Shown piece after piece: positions 17,927 through 28,099 of a stretch of 63,969 nucleotides of DNA. The stretch is from contig JAPOQU010000004.1 of assembly GCA_026710545.1 (NCBI GenBank), positions 1-63,969 of the forward strand, written 5' to 3'. Source of the stretch: Gammaproteobacteria bacterium. GTDB taxonomy: Bacteria; Pseudomonadota; Gammaproteobacteria; Eutrophobiales; Eutrophobiaceae. The stretch's first letter is position 1. Every line of letters begins with the position of its first letter. Below the pieces are notes generated by a model that worked only from the letters and a program-made list of their open reading frames with translations, did not search any database and had not been told where the DNA came from. A program made the position numbers and the translations under genes.

Positions 17927-19351
17927 ATGACTATCATCCGCCTCGTACTTTTGGGCATTCAGGCAGTCGTACTTTGTATTGCAACACTTTCCGGTGTTGC
18001 CGCAGCAGAAAAAGACCGGCCGAATATCATCATCATCATGACTGACAACCTGGGTTATGGTGACCTGGGTGTCTATGGCGGCATGCGTGCGCCAACACCA
18101 AGAATTGATAAATTCGCCGCTGAAGGCGTCCGCTTCAGGGATTTTCAGGTGGAACCGAAATGTACGCCCACACGGGCGGCCTTAATGACGGGCCGGCTAC
18201 CCATACGAAGTGGTATCCACAGCGTCGATGTCCCGGGTGAACCAGGTGGACTGCACCCCAAAGAAATTACCCTGGCCGAGTTACTGAAGGATGCAGGTTA
18301 TCGAACCGCGTTGTTTGGCAAGTGGCATATTGGCGAAGCACCTGAACGCCAACCACAAAATCAGGGTTTCGATGAATTCATGGGTATGCTGAACGTCATG
18401 CTGCCGCCCGATCCTTCCTCGCCGGGCTATGACGGGAAGTTTGCTGAAATCAATCCAATCATCTCGGTGGAGAAAGGAGGAAAACCAGAAAAACTGGCTG
18501 ATATGGACATCAATTATCGGGGCAGGTTTGATAGCGACATTACAGACAAATCGGTCGCCTATATAAGGAAGCATTCGAAATCAGGACAACCGTTTTTTCT
18601 ATGGGTCTCGTTTACCAACCCACATCACCCGGTCATTCCCCATCCCCATTTTGCCGGGAAATCCGGTGGCGGCGCCTACGCAGACGTACTCATGGAAATA
18701 GATTTCAATACCGGCCGTGTGCTCGATGCCATCAATAAATCAGGGATCAAGGATGACACTATCGTCGTCTGGATGAGCGATAACGGTCCTACCATGTATT
18801 CCGAACCCGACCAGAATGGTGACCCGGGACCCTGGACAGGCCAACTGGGTTCGACCTGGGAGGGCGGTTTGCGCACGGCCGGCATGATGCGTTGGCCGAA
18901 ACGTATCAAGGCAAACTGGATATCGGATGAGATCTTTCATGTGCTGGATTTGAACGTGACCCTGGCAACGCTGGCCGGTGCAAAAGTCCCTCAGGATCGA
19001 CCTGTCGATGGCATCGATCAATCGGATTATCTGTTGGGCAAACAGGCAAATTCCAATCGTGACCATTCCATTATTTTCGATAATGGCCAATTGGCTGCAG
19101 TGCGCTGGCGTCAATTCAAAATACACTTTATCAAGCACGACAAGGAACAAGGTATCATGGAAGTCAATACTCCCCACCAGGTGCCTAATGTATTTAATCT
19201 AAGGACAGATCCAAAAGAACGTCACAACATGACGGGAAACAAGGGCGGCGGCTTTACCTTTTTGTTTCCGGTGATGAATAAGGTAGTCGGTCCCTATATG
19301 AAAAGTTTTCAGCAATATCCCCATGCCGATTATTCAAAATTTGAAAATTAA
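17927..19351 (+). CDS. Type I (formylglycine) sulfatase, secreted
   Basis: 474 residues with a signal peptide (about residues 1-26, ending VAAAEKD). The activation motif is Cys79-T-P-T-R (KCTPTRAALMTGR), where Cys becomes formylglycine. Metal-site pieces are IMTDNLGYGD at the N-terminus and VWMSDNGP later; K-W-H-I-G supplies catalytic Lys/His. It hydrolyses sulfate esters in the periplasm or outside. The maturase is not in the window. It is 78 bases after the dehalogenase and before MetF-MetV, suggesting sulfated aromatics, though carbohydrate sulfates remain possible. Confidence 0.9.
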   Translation: MTIIRLVLLGIQAVVLCIATLSGVAAAEKDRPNIIIIMTDNLGYGDLGVYGGMRAPTPRIDKFAAEGVRFRDFQVEPKCTPTRAALMTGRLPIRSGIHSVDVPGEPGGLHPKEITLAELLKDAGYRTALFGKWHIGEAPERQPQNQGFDEFMGMLNVMLPPDPSSPGYDGKFAEINPIISVEKGGKPEKLADMDINYRGRFDSDITDKSVAYIRKHSKSGQPFFLWVSFTNPHHPVIPHPHFAGKSGGGAYADVLMEIDFNTGRVLDAINKSGIKDDTIVVWMSDNGPTMYSEPDQNGDPGPWTGQLGSTWEGGLRTAGMMRWPKRIKANWISDEIFHVLDLNVTLATLAGAKVPQDRPVDGIDQSDYLLGKQANSNRDHSIIFDNGQLAAVRWRQFKIHFIKHDKEQGIMEVNTPHQVPNVFNLRTDPKERHNMTGNKGGGFTFLFPVMNKVVGPYMKSFQQYPHADYSKFEN

Positions 19352-19356
19352 ACGGA

Positions 19357-19379
19357 CCCCCGCTTACAACATGCGGGGG
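19357..19379 (+). terminator. Hairpin after the sulfatase gene
   Basis: CCCCCGC-TTACAACAT-GCGGGGG gives a 7-bp GC stem immediately after the stop codon. No U-run follows, so it may be a weak terminator or an mRNA-stabilising hairpin. Confidence 0.5.
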
Positions 19380-19425
19380 CATGCTTAAGTCCGCCCTCGT
19401 TTAAGAAACAGTCGTGCAACCAGAC

Positions 19426-20937
19426 ATGAACACAGTCCAGAACAGGATCGTCCGGTCGTTGCAAAACAAGGAGTTTTTCTGGACTGTTGAAATGGTCATA
19501 TCAGCAAAACATTTGCAGGACGCTGAAATAGTCGTGCTGGATGATTTTGTCAATGAATTGGCCTCGCGTCCGGAAGTTGCAGGATTCTCCCTGACCGACA
19601 GGGTCGCTTCCGACACGGATCCAAGCCCGGTTGACCTGTCGGAACACGTCGCCGGCCAGACCAGAATGCAACCACTGCTGCACTGGTCGGGCAAAGACCG
19701 GGATATTCGGGACTTGCGCGCGTCCCTGGAACAGTTCAGGGAGAGAGGCGTTGAAAATGTCCTGTTTTTGACCGGCGACAAACTCAAATCGCCCCCCGCC
19801 GGTCGCAGACCTCGTTACCTGGAATCCGTTGCCGCCATTCAACTGGCGAGAGAGGTGTTACCGGGTTTATTCATAGCCGCCGCGCTGAATCCATTCAAGT
19901 ACTGCGAAGAAGAATCCATGGCGCAATACCTGAAACTGGGCAAGAAAATCGCGGCCGGGGCCGATTGTATTATCACCCAAATCGGCTTCGACCTGGTCAA
20001 GCACGAGGAAGCCATGTACTGGATGCATGCGCAGGACTGCCGGGTGCATGCGATTGCCAATGTCATGGCCTTGAGCGCCGTGCGCGCCCGCTACATACGC
20101 AAACACCAGCTGGCCGGCGTCACCATTACCGACTCGTTCATGGAACTGCTGGAACGGGATGAGGCGGTCCTGGGCAAGGAACAGGCCGAGCGCCGCGTCA
20201 TGCGCCGGTTGGCGTTACAGATACAGGCCATAAAGTACCTTGACTATGCGGGTGTGCAATTGACCGGGTTGCACTCGGTGCAACGGCTGAAAATACTCAA
20301 ATCTGCAGTTGATGCGGTAAGGATCGAAATAACAGACCGGCTCACCTGGAACGAGGCCTGGCGCGAAGTCATGAGACTGCCGGGCAATCATGCGCGCAAC
20401 AGCGCACACAGCGCGCCTCGGGGCGGATGGTATCTTACCCATAAAGACAGGCAAAAACACACCTTCGTAACCCTCAAGGATTTGCTGCAGTATCGCGTCA
20501 TGGAGAAGGCGCACAGGTATATCTTTGAACAGGGTCCGCTCGCCGGGCTGTTAGCGCGGGTTATCGGCAACGTCGAGCGGTTCAGCCGCAGGGATAAATT
20601 ACTGCTTAAACTGGAGCGCGGCATCAAGGCGCCGCTGTTCGGTTGCGAGACCTGCGGGATGTGCCGCCTGGCGGTAACACAATATATCTGTCCGGAAACC
20701 TGCCCGAAGGGTCTGGCCAACGGCGCCTGTGGCGGCACTACGATGAATCGCTGCGAATACGGCGACCGGGAGTGCATTCACAGCCGAAAGTACCGCGTGG
20801 CCAGGAATAATCGAATCCTGTACCAATTGGAAAAGTGGCTGATACCGGCGGTCCCGGAGAAGTGGCGAAATTCTTCATCCTGGCCCCCTTACCTGAGAAA
20901 GGAAGCGCCGAAAATCAGGCAACAAGGCAGGCTTTAA
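19426..20937 (+). CDS. Methylenetetrahydrofolate reductase-like MetF-MetV fusion
   Basis: 503 residues from ATG 19426 (a GTG 12 bases upstream is an alternative). The N-terminal ~300 residues resemble a MetF TIM barrel (EFFWTVEMVISAKH, VLFLTGDKLKSPP, IAAALNPF, GADCIITQIGFD). The C-terminal part carries the Cys-rich domain seen in MetV/MTHFR C-terminal proteins (FGCETCGMCRLAVTQ, CPETCPKGLANGACGG), usually a separate zinc or Fe-S protein. It should interconvert methylene- and methyl-THF. With the LigM-type O-demethylase at 62012, it could oxidise or use methyl-THF released from methoxy-aromatics. Confidence 0.8.
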   Translation: MNTVQNRIVRSLQNKEFFWTVEMVISAKHLQDAEIVVLDDFVNELASRPEVAGFSLTDRVASDTDPSPVDLSEHVAGQTRMQPLLHWSGKDRDIRDLRASLEQFRERGVENVLFLTGDKLKSPPAGRRPRYLESVAAIQLAREVLPGLFIAAALNPFKYCEEESMAQYLKLGKKIAAGADCIITQIGFDLVKHEEAMYWMHAQDCRVHAIANVMALSAVRARYIRKHQLAGVTITDSFMELLERDEAVLGKEQAERRVMRRLALQIQAIKYLDYAGVQLTGLHSVQRLKILKSAVDAVRIEITDRLTWNEAWREVMRLPGNHARNSAHSAPRGGWYLTHKDRQKHTFVTLKDLLQYRVMEKAHRYIFEQGPLAGLLARVIGNVERFSRRDKLLLKLERGIKAPLFGCETCGMCRLAVTQYICPETCPKGLANGACGGTTMNRCEYGDRECIHSRKYRVARNNRILYQLEKWLIPAVPEKWRNSSSWPPYLRKEAPKIRQQGRL

Positions 20938-21033
20938 AACCCCTCGCCTGTCAACTTCTGGGATGACAGCAGCCTGCCCCTCGTTGGTTATATACTGCCG
21001 CTTCAAGTAAAAATCTTTCCAGAGGGCGGAGCC

Positions 21034-23370
21034 ATGACTGTTCATCAAAAAATTCTCCTGAACTGCGTTGCGACCCTGCTGTTTTTCACGCCGGTTCTCG
21101 CCGCGGCACAGCAGGTGCTTGAAGAAATTACCGTGACCGCGCAGAAACGGGCCGAGAGTGTGCAGGACGTCCCGATTGCCATTTCCGCGTTCACCGGGGA
21201 ACAGATCGAGGAACTTGCCATCGGCGACCTGCGGGAATTGATCGAATTTATCCCGGGAGTGGAAATGTACGACGACCGTGGCATATCCAGTCAACCGACC
21301 TGGATCATCCGCGGCGTCGGACTGGCGGACCTGAATGCCAACAACACTCCCACGGCAGCCATTTACCACGACGAATTTTACCTGACGTCCAATATCATGG
21401 GCGGCATCGGCATGTTCGATATCGAACGCATCGAGGTTCTGAAGGGCGCCCAGGGCGGCCTCTACGGTCGCAACACCACCGGCGGCGCGGTGCGCGTCGA
21501 ATCGGTGAAACCCGATCTCGAGGGAGCCAACGGTTATGCGACCGGCAGTTACGGCCGTTATGACGCCTGGAGCCTGGAAGGAGCGGCGGGAGTCCCGCTG
21601 GGCGAACGGGCGGCGCTGCGCGTCGCGGCGCTGACCAACCAGGGCGGCGGCTACCAGGATTCCCTGGCGACGGCCGCTGACGATAACTACGCGGACCGGG
21701 ATTTCTGGGCGCTGCGCGGTCAATTGCTGTTTGAACCCAGCGCGGACCTCAGCATTCTGTTCAAGGTGGAAGCCGGGGAGGACAATTCGGAAATCCTGCT
21801 GGGTCACGGCGTGGGATGGCTGGATCCGATGATCCCGTTTACCATGCTGGGGCCACAGCCCTGCGCGCCGGCGCTGGCCGGCCGCCAGGACAACAATAAC
21901 TGCATCACCATTGCCCCGTTGGTAAATGGAATACTGGGCCGGCCGGGAGGGGCTACGGTTGCCGACCAGTCCGGCGACGGCAAGCGGGTGACGACCAGCC
22001 CGGTCAATGCAATGGATAACGACTGGTTGTCGTTCAACGGGCGCATTGACTGGGACCTGGGCCCGGCCACGCTGACGTCGATTACCGGTTACATCGATTA
22101 TACCAACCAACAGGTGCACGACTTTGACGCCAGCCCCCTGACGCTGGCGCACGAAGTCAATACGTCCCCCATTGAGGCCTGGTCGCAGGAGCTGCGCCTG
22201 ATCTCCAACGACGACGGCGGCCCCTTATCCTGGCTGGCCGGGTTCCTGTATGCCGAGGATGAGCTGAACGAATTGCGCTTTTTTGAGTTCCAGGACCATG
22301 CGTTGCTTCCCGTATTCGGTTTGCACAGCTTCCAGCGTGGCTTTGACCAGAAAACGGAAGCCTGGTCTGTTTACGGCCAGGCCGGCTGGCGCGCCAATGA
22401 ACAATGGAAGGTGCATGGTTCCCTGCGTTACACGGATGAGAGCAAGGAGTTGAGCAACGGCCTGTTTGTGTTCAGGCTCACCCCCGAGATTCCGCTGCCG
22501 CCCGTGGTCGGCCCGGGCACGGCCAAGAGCTATGACCTGGGCAAGAACTGGTCGGGCCACTTCGGCATTGACTGGACGCCGACGGACAAGTCCCTGATCT
22601 ACGCCAAGGTGAGCCGGGGAACCAAGTCAGGCGGTTTCTTCGGTGGCTTTGTCACCGATGAATCGGCCTTGAATGCGTACGTCGAGGAAACGGTGTGGGC
22701 CTGGGAAGCCGGCTTCAAGAGCGACTGGCTGGCGCAGACCCTGAGGCTTAACGGCACGGTATTTTATTATGATTACACCGACGTACAGTCGGTTCACGCC
22801 GAGTTTAACGAGACCGCCGGCAGTCCTGTCCCGACCGTGGCAAACATCGCTGACGCAGAGCACCTGGGCGTTGAGTTGGACCTGACCTGGCTGCCGCCGG
22901 CCCTGCCCGGTTTCAGTGTAAGCGGCGCCATCGCCTGGCTGGATACCGAGGTGGAATCCGACCTCAGCTTTGATTCCGAGGATGGAACGACGGTCCCCTA
23001 CGACGGACTGGAGCGCATCTTTGCCCCCGATTTCAGTTACAGCATTACCGGGCGCTACCAGCGCGCCTTGACGGATAGCCTGGCGGGTTACGCGCAACTG
23101 ACCTGGTCCTGGCGCAACGACCTGCGCCACCTGGATACCGCGGGCACACTCTTCCAGACTGCCATGTTGGGCATTGCCGATTACGGCATCCTGAACGCGC
23201 GGGTACAGGTGGGCGCGCAGGACGGGCGCTGGAACGTGGCGTTTGTCGGCAAAAATCTCACGGACAAGGCGTACCTGGCCTCTACCGTCCCGTCCGGTCT
23301 CCTGGGTTTTTCAAATACCTACGGCCGGCCGTTCAGTTGGGCCGTGGAGCTCACGACTCACTGGGAGTAA
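21034..23370 (+). CDS. TonB-dependent outer-membrane receptor
   Basis: 778 residues: signal peptide to about AAAQQ, LEEITVTAQKRAESVQDV plug start, IERIEVLKGAQGGLYGRNTTGG, and a barrel ending ...WAVELTTHWE with a late aromatic residue. ATG 21034 has AGAGGGCGGAG upstream. It ends the + strand run that begins at 11662 and gives that run a second receptor, perhaps for a related ligand or for cobalamin needed by the dehalogenase; neither is shown by the sequence. Confidence 0.9.
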   Translation: MTVHQKILLNCVATLLFFTPVLAAAQQVLEEITVTAQKRAESVQDVPIAISAFTGEQIEELAIGDLRELIEFIPGVEMYDDRGISSQPTWIIRGVGLADLNANNTPTAAIYHDEFYLTSNIMGGIGMFDIERIEVLKGAQGGLYGRNTTGGAVRVESVKPDLEGANGYATGSYGRYDAWSLEGAAGVPLGERAALRVAALTNQGGGYQDSLATAADDNYADRDFWALRGQLLFEPSADLSILFKVEAGEDNSEILLGHGVGWLDPMIPFTMLGPQPCAPALAGRQDNNNCITIAPLVNGILGRPGGATVADQSGDGKRVTTSPVNAMDNDWLSFNGRIDWDLGPATLTSITGYIDYTNQQVHDFDASPLTLAHEVNTSPIEAWSQELRLISNDDGGPLSWLAGFLYAEDELNELRFFEFQDHALLPVFGLHSFQRGFDQKTEAWSVYGQAGWRANEQWKVHGSLRYTDESKELSNGLFVFRLTPEIPLPPVVGPGTAKSYDLGKNWSGHFGIDWTPTDKSLIYAKVSRGTKSGGFFGGFVTDESALNAYVEETVWAWEAGFKSDWLAQTLRLNGTVFYYDYTDVQSVHAEFNETAGSPVPTVANIADAEHLGVELDLTWLPPALPGFSVSGAIAWLDTEVESDLSFDSEDGTTVPYDGLERIFAPDFSYSITGRYQRALTDSLAGYAQLTWSWRNDLRHLDTAGTLFQTAMLGIADYGILNARVQVGAQDGRWNVAFVGKNLTDKAYLASTVPSGLLGFSNTYGRPFSWAVELTTHWE

Positions 23371-23384
23371 GCAGCGCGCGTTGC

Positions 23385-23410
23385 GGGGACAGGTTTCAAA
23401 CCTGTCCTCC
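23385..23410. repeat. Family A palindrome, divergent copy
   Basis: GGGGACAGGTTT/CAAACCTGTCCTCC, slightly imperfect, lies just after the receptor stop between convergent genes and may help end transcription. Confidence 0.75.
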
Positions 23411-23495
23411 GTAAATAAAGGTGGAGAAGTCTCTAAATGACTTTTTCAGTTCCGTCGAACCTTTGTTGCGCCATACCAGGGCAACTGGGGTTGCG

Positions 23496-24611
23496 TTAAT
23501 TTTTTAATGCTTCTGCCGGCGGCGCATAGTTATAACCCAACGCGTCACTGACAGCCTGGTAGGTAACCTGGCCTTTATGCACATTAAGTCCATTCAACAA
23601 GTGCTCGTCATCCAGTAGCGCCTGAACACCCTTATTCGCAAGCGCCATTGTAAACGGCAGTGTCGAATTATTCAGCGCTATCGTAGCAGTACGGGCAACA
23701 GCCCCCGGCATATTAGCGACACAGTAATGCACCACATTATCTACAACATAGACCGGATCCTGGTGGGTAGTCGCTTTTGAGGTTTCGAAACAGCCACCCT
23801 GGTCTATGGCGACATCGACAACAACACTGCCCGGCTTCATACGGCTGATGTGATCCCTGGTCAGCAACTTAGGCGCTTCAGCGCCTGGCACCAGCACTGC
23901 ACCGATAACCAGATCGGCTTCCAGAACATGCTCTTCGATAGTACGCGCCGTTGAATATATACAACGAGCACGGCCCTCATATTCGAAATCCAATTGCGTC
24001 AAGCGCGCTAATGAACGATCAAGAATGGTCACGTCGGCCCCCATGCCAACGGCCATATACGCCGCATTTTCACCCACGACACCACCACCAATTATCGTGA
24101 CTTTAGCAGGAGCAACACCTGGAACACCGGACAGCAGGACGCCTTGTCCACCCTGGGCTTTTTCCAGGTAATGTGCGCCCGCCTGTATCGACATTCGCCC
24201 GGCCACTACACTCATAGGCGCCAACAGCGGCAATGTGCCTGCGTCATCAGTTACCGTCTCATAGGCCACACAGGTAGCGCCTGAAGCCACCAGGAGTTCA
24301 GTTTGTATGGGGTCCGGCGCGAGATGCAGGTAGGTGAACAAAAGCTGGCCTTCACGAAGCATTTTGCATTCATCGGGTTGGGGTTCCTTGACTTTAACGA
24401 TCATTTCAGAAGCCGAAAAAATTTGTGCGGCGCTATCGATAATTTGTGCGCCCGCGCCTGCATAGTCGTCATTGGAAAACCCGATAGCTGCCCCGGCATT
24501 ATTTTCAACCATTACCTCATGTCCCTTATTGCTTAACTCGTTAACAGAAGTGGGAGTCAGACCAACCCGGTATTCATGATTTTTAATTTCTTCAGGCACT
24601 CCGATTAACAT
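23496..24611 (-). CDS. ald: Alanine dehydrogenase
   Basis: 371 residues, exactly the family length. [38 protein letters not shown] and the NAD-binding [17 protein letters not shown] are all diagnostic. It catalyses NAD-dependent alanine to pyruvate plus ammonia. ATG 24611 has GTAAGAG 8 nt upstream. Next to several pyruvate-dependent type aminotransferases, it would recycle alanine to pyruvate and release nitrogen. It lies downstream of the - strand TonB receptor (gap ~90 bases) and could share its promoter. Confidence 0.96.
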   Translation of the reverse strand: MLIGVPEEIKNHEYRVGLTPTSVNELSNKGHEVMVENNAGAAIGFSNDDYAGAGAQIIDSAAQIFSASEMIVKVKEPQPDECKMLREGQLLFTYLHLAPDPIQTELLVASGATCVAYETVTDDAGTLPLLAPMSVVAGRMSIQAGAHYLEKAQGGQGVLLSGVPGVAPAKVTIIGGGVVGENAAYMAVGMGADVTILDRSLARLTQLDFEYEGRARCIYSTARTIEEHVLEADLVIGAVLVPGAEAPKLLTRDHISRMKPGSVVVDVAIDQGGCFETSKATTHQDPVYVVDNVVHYCVANMPGAVARTATIALNNSTLPFTMALANKGVQALLDDEHLLNGLNVHKGQVTYQAVSDALGYNYAPPAEALKN

Positions 24612-24699
24612 GTGTTTTCTCTTACACAATAATAAACAAGCAGGGATGAGCAGGGGGCCTGTTCCAAAACAGCCGGGAGACCCCCTTTATGGAAAGGGT

Positions 24700-27108
24700 T
24701 TAGAAGTAGTTATACCGCAGCGTTGCGCCTGCCCAACGCGGCTTACCGAACAGCTGCTCATCACAACCACAGTAAGTGGCCAGGTTAAATTGGTCAGTCA
24801 CATATTCCTCATCAAACATGTTGTTGACGAAGGCGCTGAGTTCCCAGGTTTCTTCATCGCTGACCCAGGATATACGCGCATTAGTGACCGTGTAGCTATC
24901 CAGTTTGTGCGAGGTGAAGTTCCTGATATTGGCCCAACGACTCGCCGCATAGCTCGCATCAGCCTGTATTGCCAACTCTCCACCAAGTGCCGGCCAGCCA
25001 TATCGCGCCAGGATATTGAATTGAGCATCCGGCGCAAAGGTTGGTTCTACATCTCTCAACACACCTGGCGCAACTTCAATATTCTCTACCTCTGCATCGT
25101 GGAAAGAAGCCCCAATGAGCAAATCAAGACCGTCTACAGGTGAAGCAACCAAGTCCACTTCAATGCCTTTGACCGTTGCATCTCCGTTTTCTACTCTTCC
25201 GGAGATACCTTCAAAGGTAAATACCTGGTAATCCTTGTAATCATAGTAGAAAGCCGCCATGTTAAATCTTGCCAAGCCATTGAATAATGTCGATTTAAAA
25301 CCAGCTTCATAGGAAAGCAACGTCTCGTCATCGTAGGGCAGAACACTATCGGGAAAAGCGCCTGGAACCGCTAAAGGCGCATTAAAACTACCTGCTTTCA
25401 CGCCTCTGTTGATGCCTGCATAGATCAGCCAGTCATCATTGGGACGCCAATCAAGCTGCACTTTAGCTGCCACAAGATCTTCGGAGCTGTCATCTATGAA
25501 AGGGTTGGATTCGCCCGGGCCGGTTCGATGCGGGAAAAAGATGGCGCCGGTATCATTCGTCAAGTCATTCTCATTCACATAAGCGTTCAAGCTGTACGAG
25601 AATTCTTTATCTTCCCGAACAAAGCGCAACCCGGCAACCAGGGCCAACTGCTCGCTTAGATCGTAATCGATTTGCCCGAAAACAGAGTAGGATTGGGTAT
25701 CCAGAGAAGATATGCCGACTTCGTCAATACCTACCCCGGGGGCGCCGAATATAGGCGAAAAAATCGAGTTGGTAGGCGAGAAAACGCCATTTTGAGTGTC
25801 GCTGGCGATATCAAGATAGTAAACACCCGCTTGCCAGTTGAGCCGTTCTGTGTCGCCACTGATCCGCAATTCCTGAGAAAAGCTGGTGTTTTCCGATTCC
25901 CCGATATATGTCTGCTGTGAAGCTGGATTAGCGCCGAAATCCAATCCCTGAATTTTTTCAGAGGTCTTGTAATCAGTCACTGAAGTGAGCGTAAAAGCGT
26001 CAAAGCTCCATTCTAATTTAGCGGTTGCGCCATAAACCTCAGTTTCATTCAGATCATCAATAGCAAAGTCATGGCTGCTTCTGAAATCGCCTAAATCTGA
26101 ATCCCTGAACCCAAACAAATCGCCACCTGCAGGTCGCACTGTATCTCCGAACTCACCATCAACAAAATCAAGCGCTACCGGTACGCCTCCCGGGCCAAAG
26201 GCTTCCCGGGTTTCCGTCGCAGAAGCGACATATGAATTGATATGGCGGCCTTGCGCATCAAACTCCGCAATAGACGGTCTGACTTCGTAGCCTGGAGTGT
26301 CGAAAGTCGCTTCGGCGCCATGTATTGACAACAATAAATCGGCGCTGTCATTCAGCTTGAATGCGGTATGCAATCGCAGGCCCCAGGAATCTGTTGCGCC
26401 AACATCCTGACCATCACCAGGAATCCGTGGACCGGTACTGACCGACCCTTGTGGGAAGTCGTTATCGAAGTAGTCATCATTCGACTTGTAGAAGCCTGAA
26501 ATCCGGGCCGCAACGGTGTCAGAGATTGGCCCGCCAAAGGCAGCTTCAAAATCCTGCCTCCAATAGGATCCGACAGTAATTTCAGCATAGCCTTCAGTTT
26601 CATCAAAACTGGGCTTATTAGTAATGTAATGTACCAGGCCGCCCGTCGCGTTGCGACCGAACAGCGTTCCCTGTGGCCCCTTCAATACTTCCACGCGCTC
26701 TATATCAAACAGACCAAAGATTGTGCCTTGTTGCGCTGCTATATAACCCTCGTCAACATACACGGCAACCGGCCCTTCGACGCCATCGTAGAAATCGTTT
26801 TGCGTCACCCCGCGAACCGTAAATTGCAACAATTGTCCGCCGGAACTGGACGCCAGGTGAACACCTGGAGAAAAAGCTGCAACATCCGTACTGTTTTGAA
26901 ACCCTAAAGCCTTCATCTGGTCACCGCTGAATGCAGTCACTGCAATACCAACATCCTGCAAAGCCTGCTCGCGCTTTTGTGCCGTAACGATAACCTCTTC
27001 CAAAACATTGGAATACGCCGCTGGCGCGATGAGCGTTGCGGCCAATGCCAGATGAATTACGGATCTTCTGAAGTCATTAATATATGCATCATCAGACATA
27101 TTATTCAC
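24700..27108 (-). CDS. TonB-dependent outer-membrane receptor (LuxR-box promoter)
   Basis: 802 residues with signal segment, LEEVIVTAQKREQALQDV, plug motif IERVEVLKGPQGTLFGRNATGG and a barrel ending ATLRYNYF. Its start is 70 bases downstream of a TACCCTGATAAGGTA site that is repeated at the aminotransferase promoter at about 40987. This ties the receptor to the amine/guanidino catabolic block and suggests it imports that pathway's substrate across the outer membrane. Confidence 0.92.
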   Translation of the reverse strand: MNNMSDDAYINDFRRSVIHLALAATLIAPAAYSNVLEEVIVTAQKREQALQDVGIAVTAFSGDQMKALGFQNSTDVAAFSPGVHLASSSGGQLLQFTVRGVTQNDFYDGVEGPVAVYVDEGYIAAQQGTIFGLFDIERVEVLKGPQGTLFGRNATGGLVHYITNKPSFDETEGYAEITVGSYWRQDFEAAFGGPISDTVAARISGFYKSNDDYFDNDFPQGSVSTGPRIPGDGQDVGATDSWGLRLHTAFKLNDSADLLLSIHGAEATFDTPGYEVRPSIAEFDAQGRHINSYVASATETREAFGPGGVPVALDFVDGEFGDTVRPAGGDLFGFRDSDLGDFRSSHDFAIDDLNETEVYGATAKLEWSFDAFTLTSVTDYKTSEKIQGLDFGANPASQQTYIGESENTSFSQELRISGDTERLNWQAGVYYLDIASDTQNGVFSPTNSIFSPIFGAPGVGIDEVGISSLDTQSYSVFGQIDYDLSEQLALVAGLRFVREDKEFSYSLNAYVNENDLTNDTGAIFFPHRTGPGESNPFIDDSSEDLVAAKVQLDWRPNDDWLIYAGINRGVKAGSFNAPLAVPGAFPDSVLPYDDETLLSYEAGFKSTLFNGLARFNMAAFYYDYKDYQVFTFEGISGRVENGDATVKGIEVDLVASPVDGLDLLIGASFHDAEVENIEVAPGVLRDVEPTFAPDAQFNILARYGWPALGGELAIQADASYAASRWANIRNFTSHKLDSYTVTNARISWVSDEETWELSAFVNNMFDEEYVTDQFNLATYCGCDEQLFGKPRWAGATLRYNYF

Positions 27109-27172
27109 CCTCCCCTTTTCAGGTGTTGCCAGCTAAATGCTATATGTAAGCTTAGGCAAGAGGGTGAAGGGA

Positions 27173-27199
27173 GTACATACCCTGATAAGGTAGTTTTTT
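27173..27199. promoter_or_regulatory. Putative LuxR-type operator 1 (TACCCTGATAAGGTA)
   Basis: The 15-bp core is at 27178-27192 inside a 27-bp segment that matches 40982-41008 at 25 of 27 positions. Core arms are TACC(C/T)T and AAGGTA around a 3-base centre. It lies 70 bases upstream of the TonB receptor start; a weak -10-like TACATA on the - strand is ~43 bases downstream. Confidence 0.65.
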
Positions 27200-27255
27200 G
27201 CTGATGGAAATTATGTCGGCCTGGAATTACCACCGGCTCCTGGCGCTTCCTTGTG

Positions 27256-28032
27256 TCAACCTTCATTCGCCTCAAGGTAGGTGTTACAGATTTCAATCAA
27301 GCGTTCGCGGCCAAAGTCCCCATCATGCCCGCCATGCACAACAGAAACAGGGAGCGATCGAAGACGCCGCATGGTCGCGCAGTATTTTGCTGTATCGGCT
27401 CCGGGAAGCCTGTCGAGCAAAGGCCCATCATAGATCGCATCGCCGGAAAAGAGCGTGCCGGTAGCCGCTTCCCAAAGACCAATAGAACCCGGGGAATGGC
27501 CCGGCAGGTGAATTACCTCGAACGCGCGATTGCCCAAATCAATGATGTCGCCCTCATCGATGAGGCGGGTGGGAGGGGCGGCTTTCTGTCGATGGGAGAC
27601 ACAAGACCAATTGGCCGTCGGCGCTGCGGTGACCAGTATGTCCGGGACATCATAATCCCCCAGAATTTCGTCCGGCCAATCCAGTTCGCTGCGCAGCAAA
27701 GGCGCTGCGTTATCGGTATTCATACGCCCGGCTTCAGCGGGATGCATAGCGCGATCATCGAACTCGCCAAATCCTCCGACGTGGTCGTAATGTGAGTGGG
27801 TGGCGACTGCGGTAAGCGCGCGCTCGAAAAGGTGACGAGCGGCCTGGCGCAGGGAGACAACGCCAACGCCGGAGTCCACCAGCACGTCCCGGTCCCGTCC
27901 ACGGATATGCCAGACGTTACATCTCAGCAGGGGGGCGACATGGGGCTCACGCAACATGGTGATGTCATTACTCACTTGTGTTATCTGCCACCACTGCTCT
28001 GCAACGGGAAGGGTTGCCACTCGTTTTGTCAA
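27256..28032 (-). CDS. Metallo-beta-lactamase-fold hydrolase
   Basis: 258 residues. Zinc ligands are visible as THSHYDHVGG (HxHxDH), a later HLPGHSPGS and FSGDAIYDG Asp, and VHGGHD. This is the glyoxalase II/lactonase-type layout, so hydrolysis of a thioester, lactone or other ester is likely. The start is a TTG preceded by GAGGGCAGG; internal GTG codons are alternatives. It is the last gene of the - strand run from the Rieske-type gene, 67 bases after the VOC gene. Substrate unknown. Confidence 0.85.
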   Translation of the reverse strand: MTKRVATLPVAEQWWQITQVSNDITMLREPHVAPLLRCNVWHIRGRDRDVLVDSGVGVVSLRQAARHLFERALTAVATHSHYDHVGGFGEFDDRAMHPAEAGRMNTDNAAPLLRSELDWPDEILGDYDVPDILVTAAPTANWSCVSHRQKAAPPTRLIDEGDIIDLGNRAFEVIHLPGHSPGSIGLWEAATGTLFSGDAIYDGPLLDRLPGADTAKYCATMRRLRSLPVSVVHGGHDGDFGRERLIEICNTYLEANEG

Positions 28033-28099
28033 CTGCCTGCCCTCAAACTATTCTCTATTAATAAGCTCATGCCTTATAACTTTATTGATTTACAAACTG

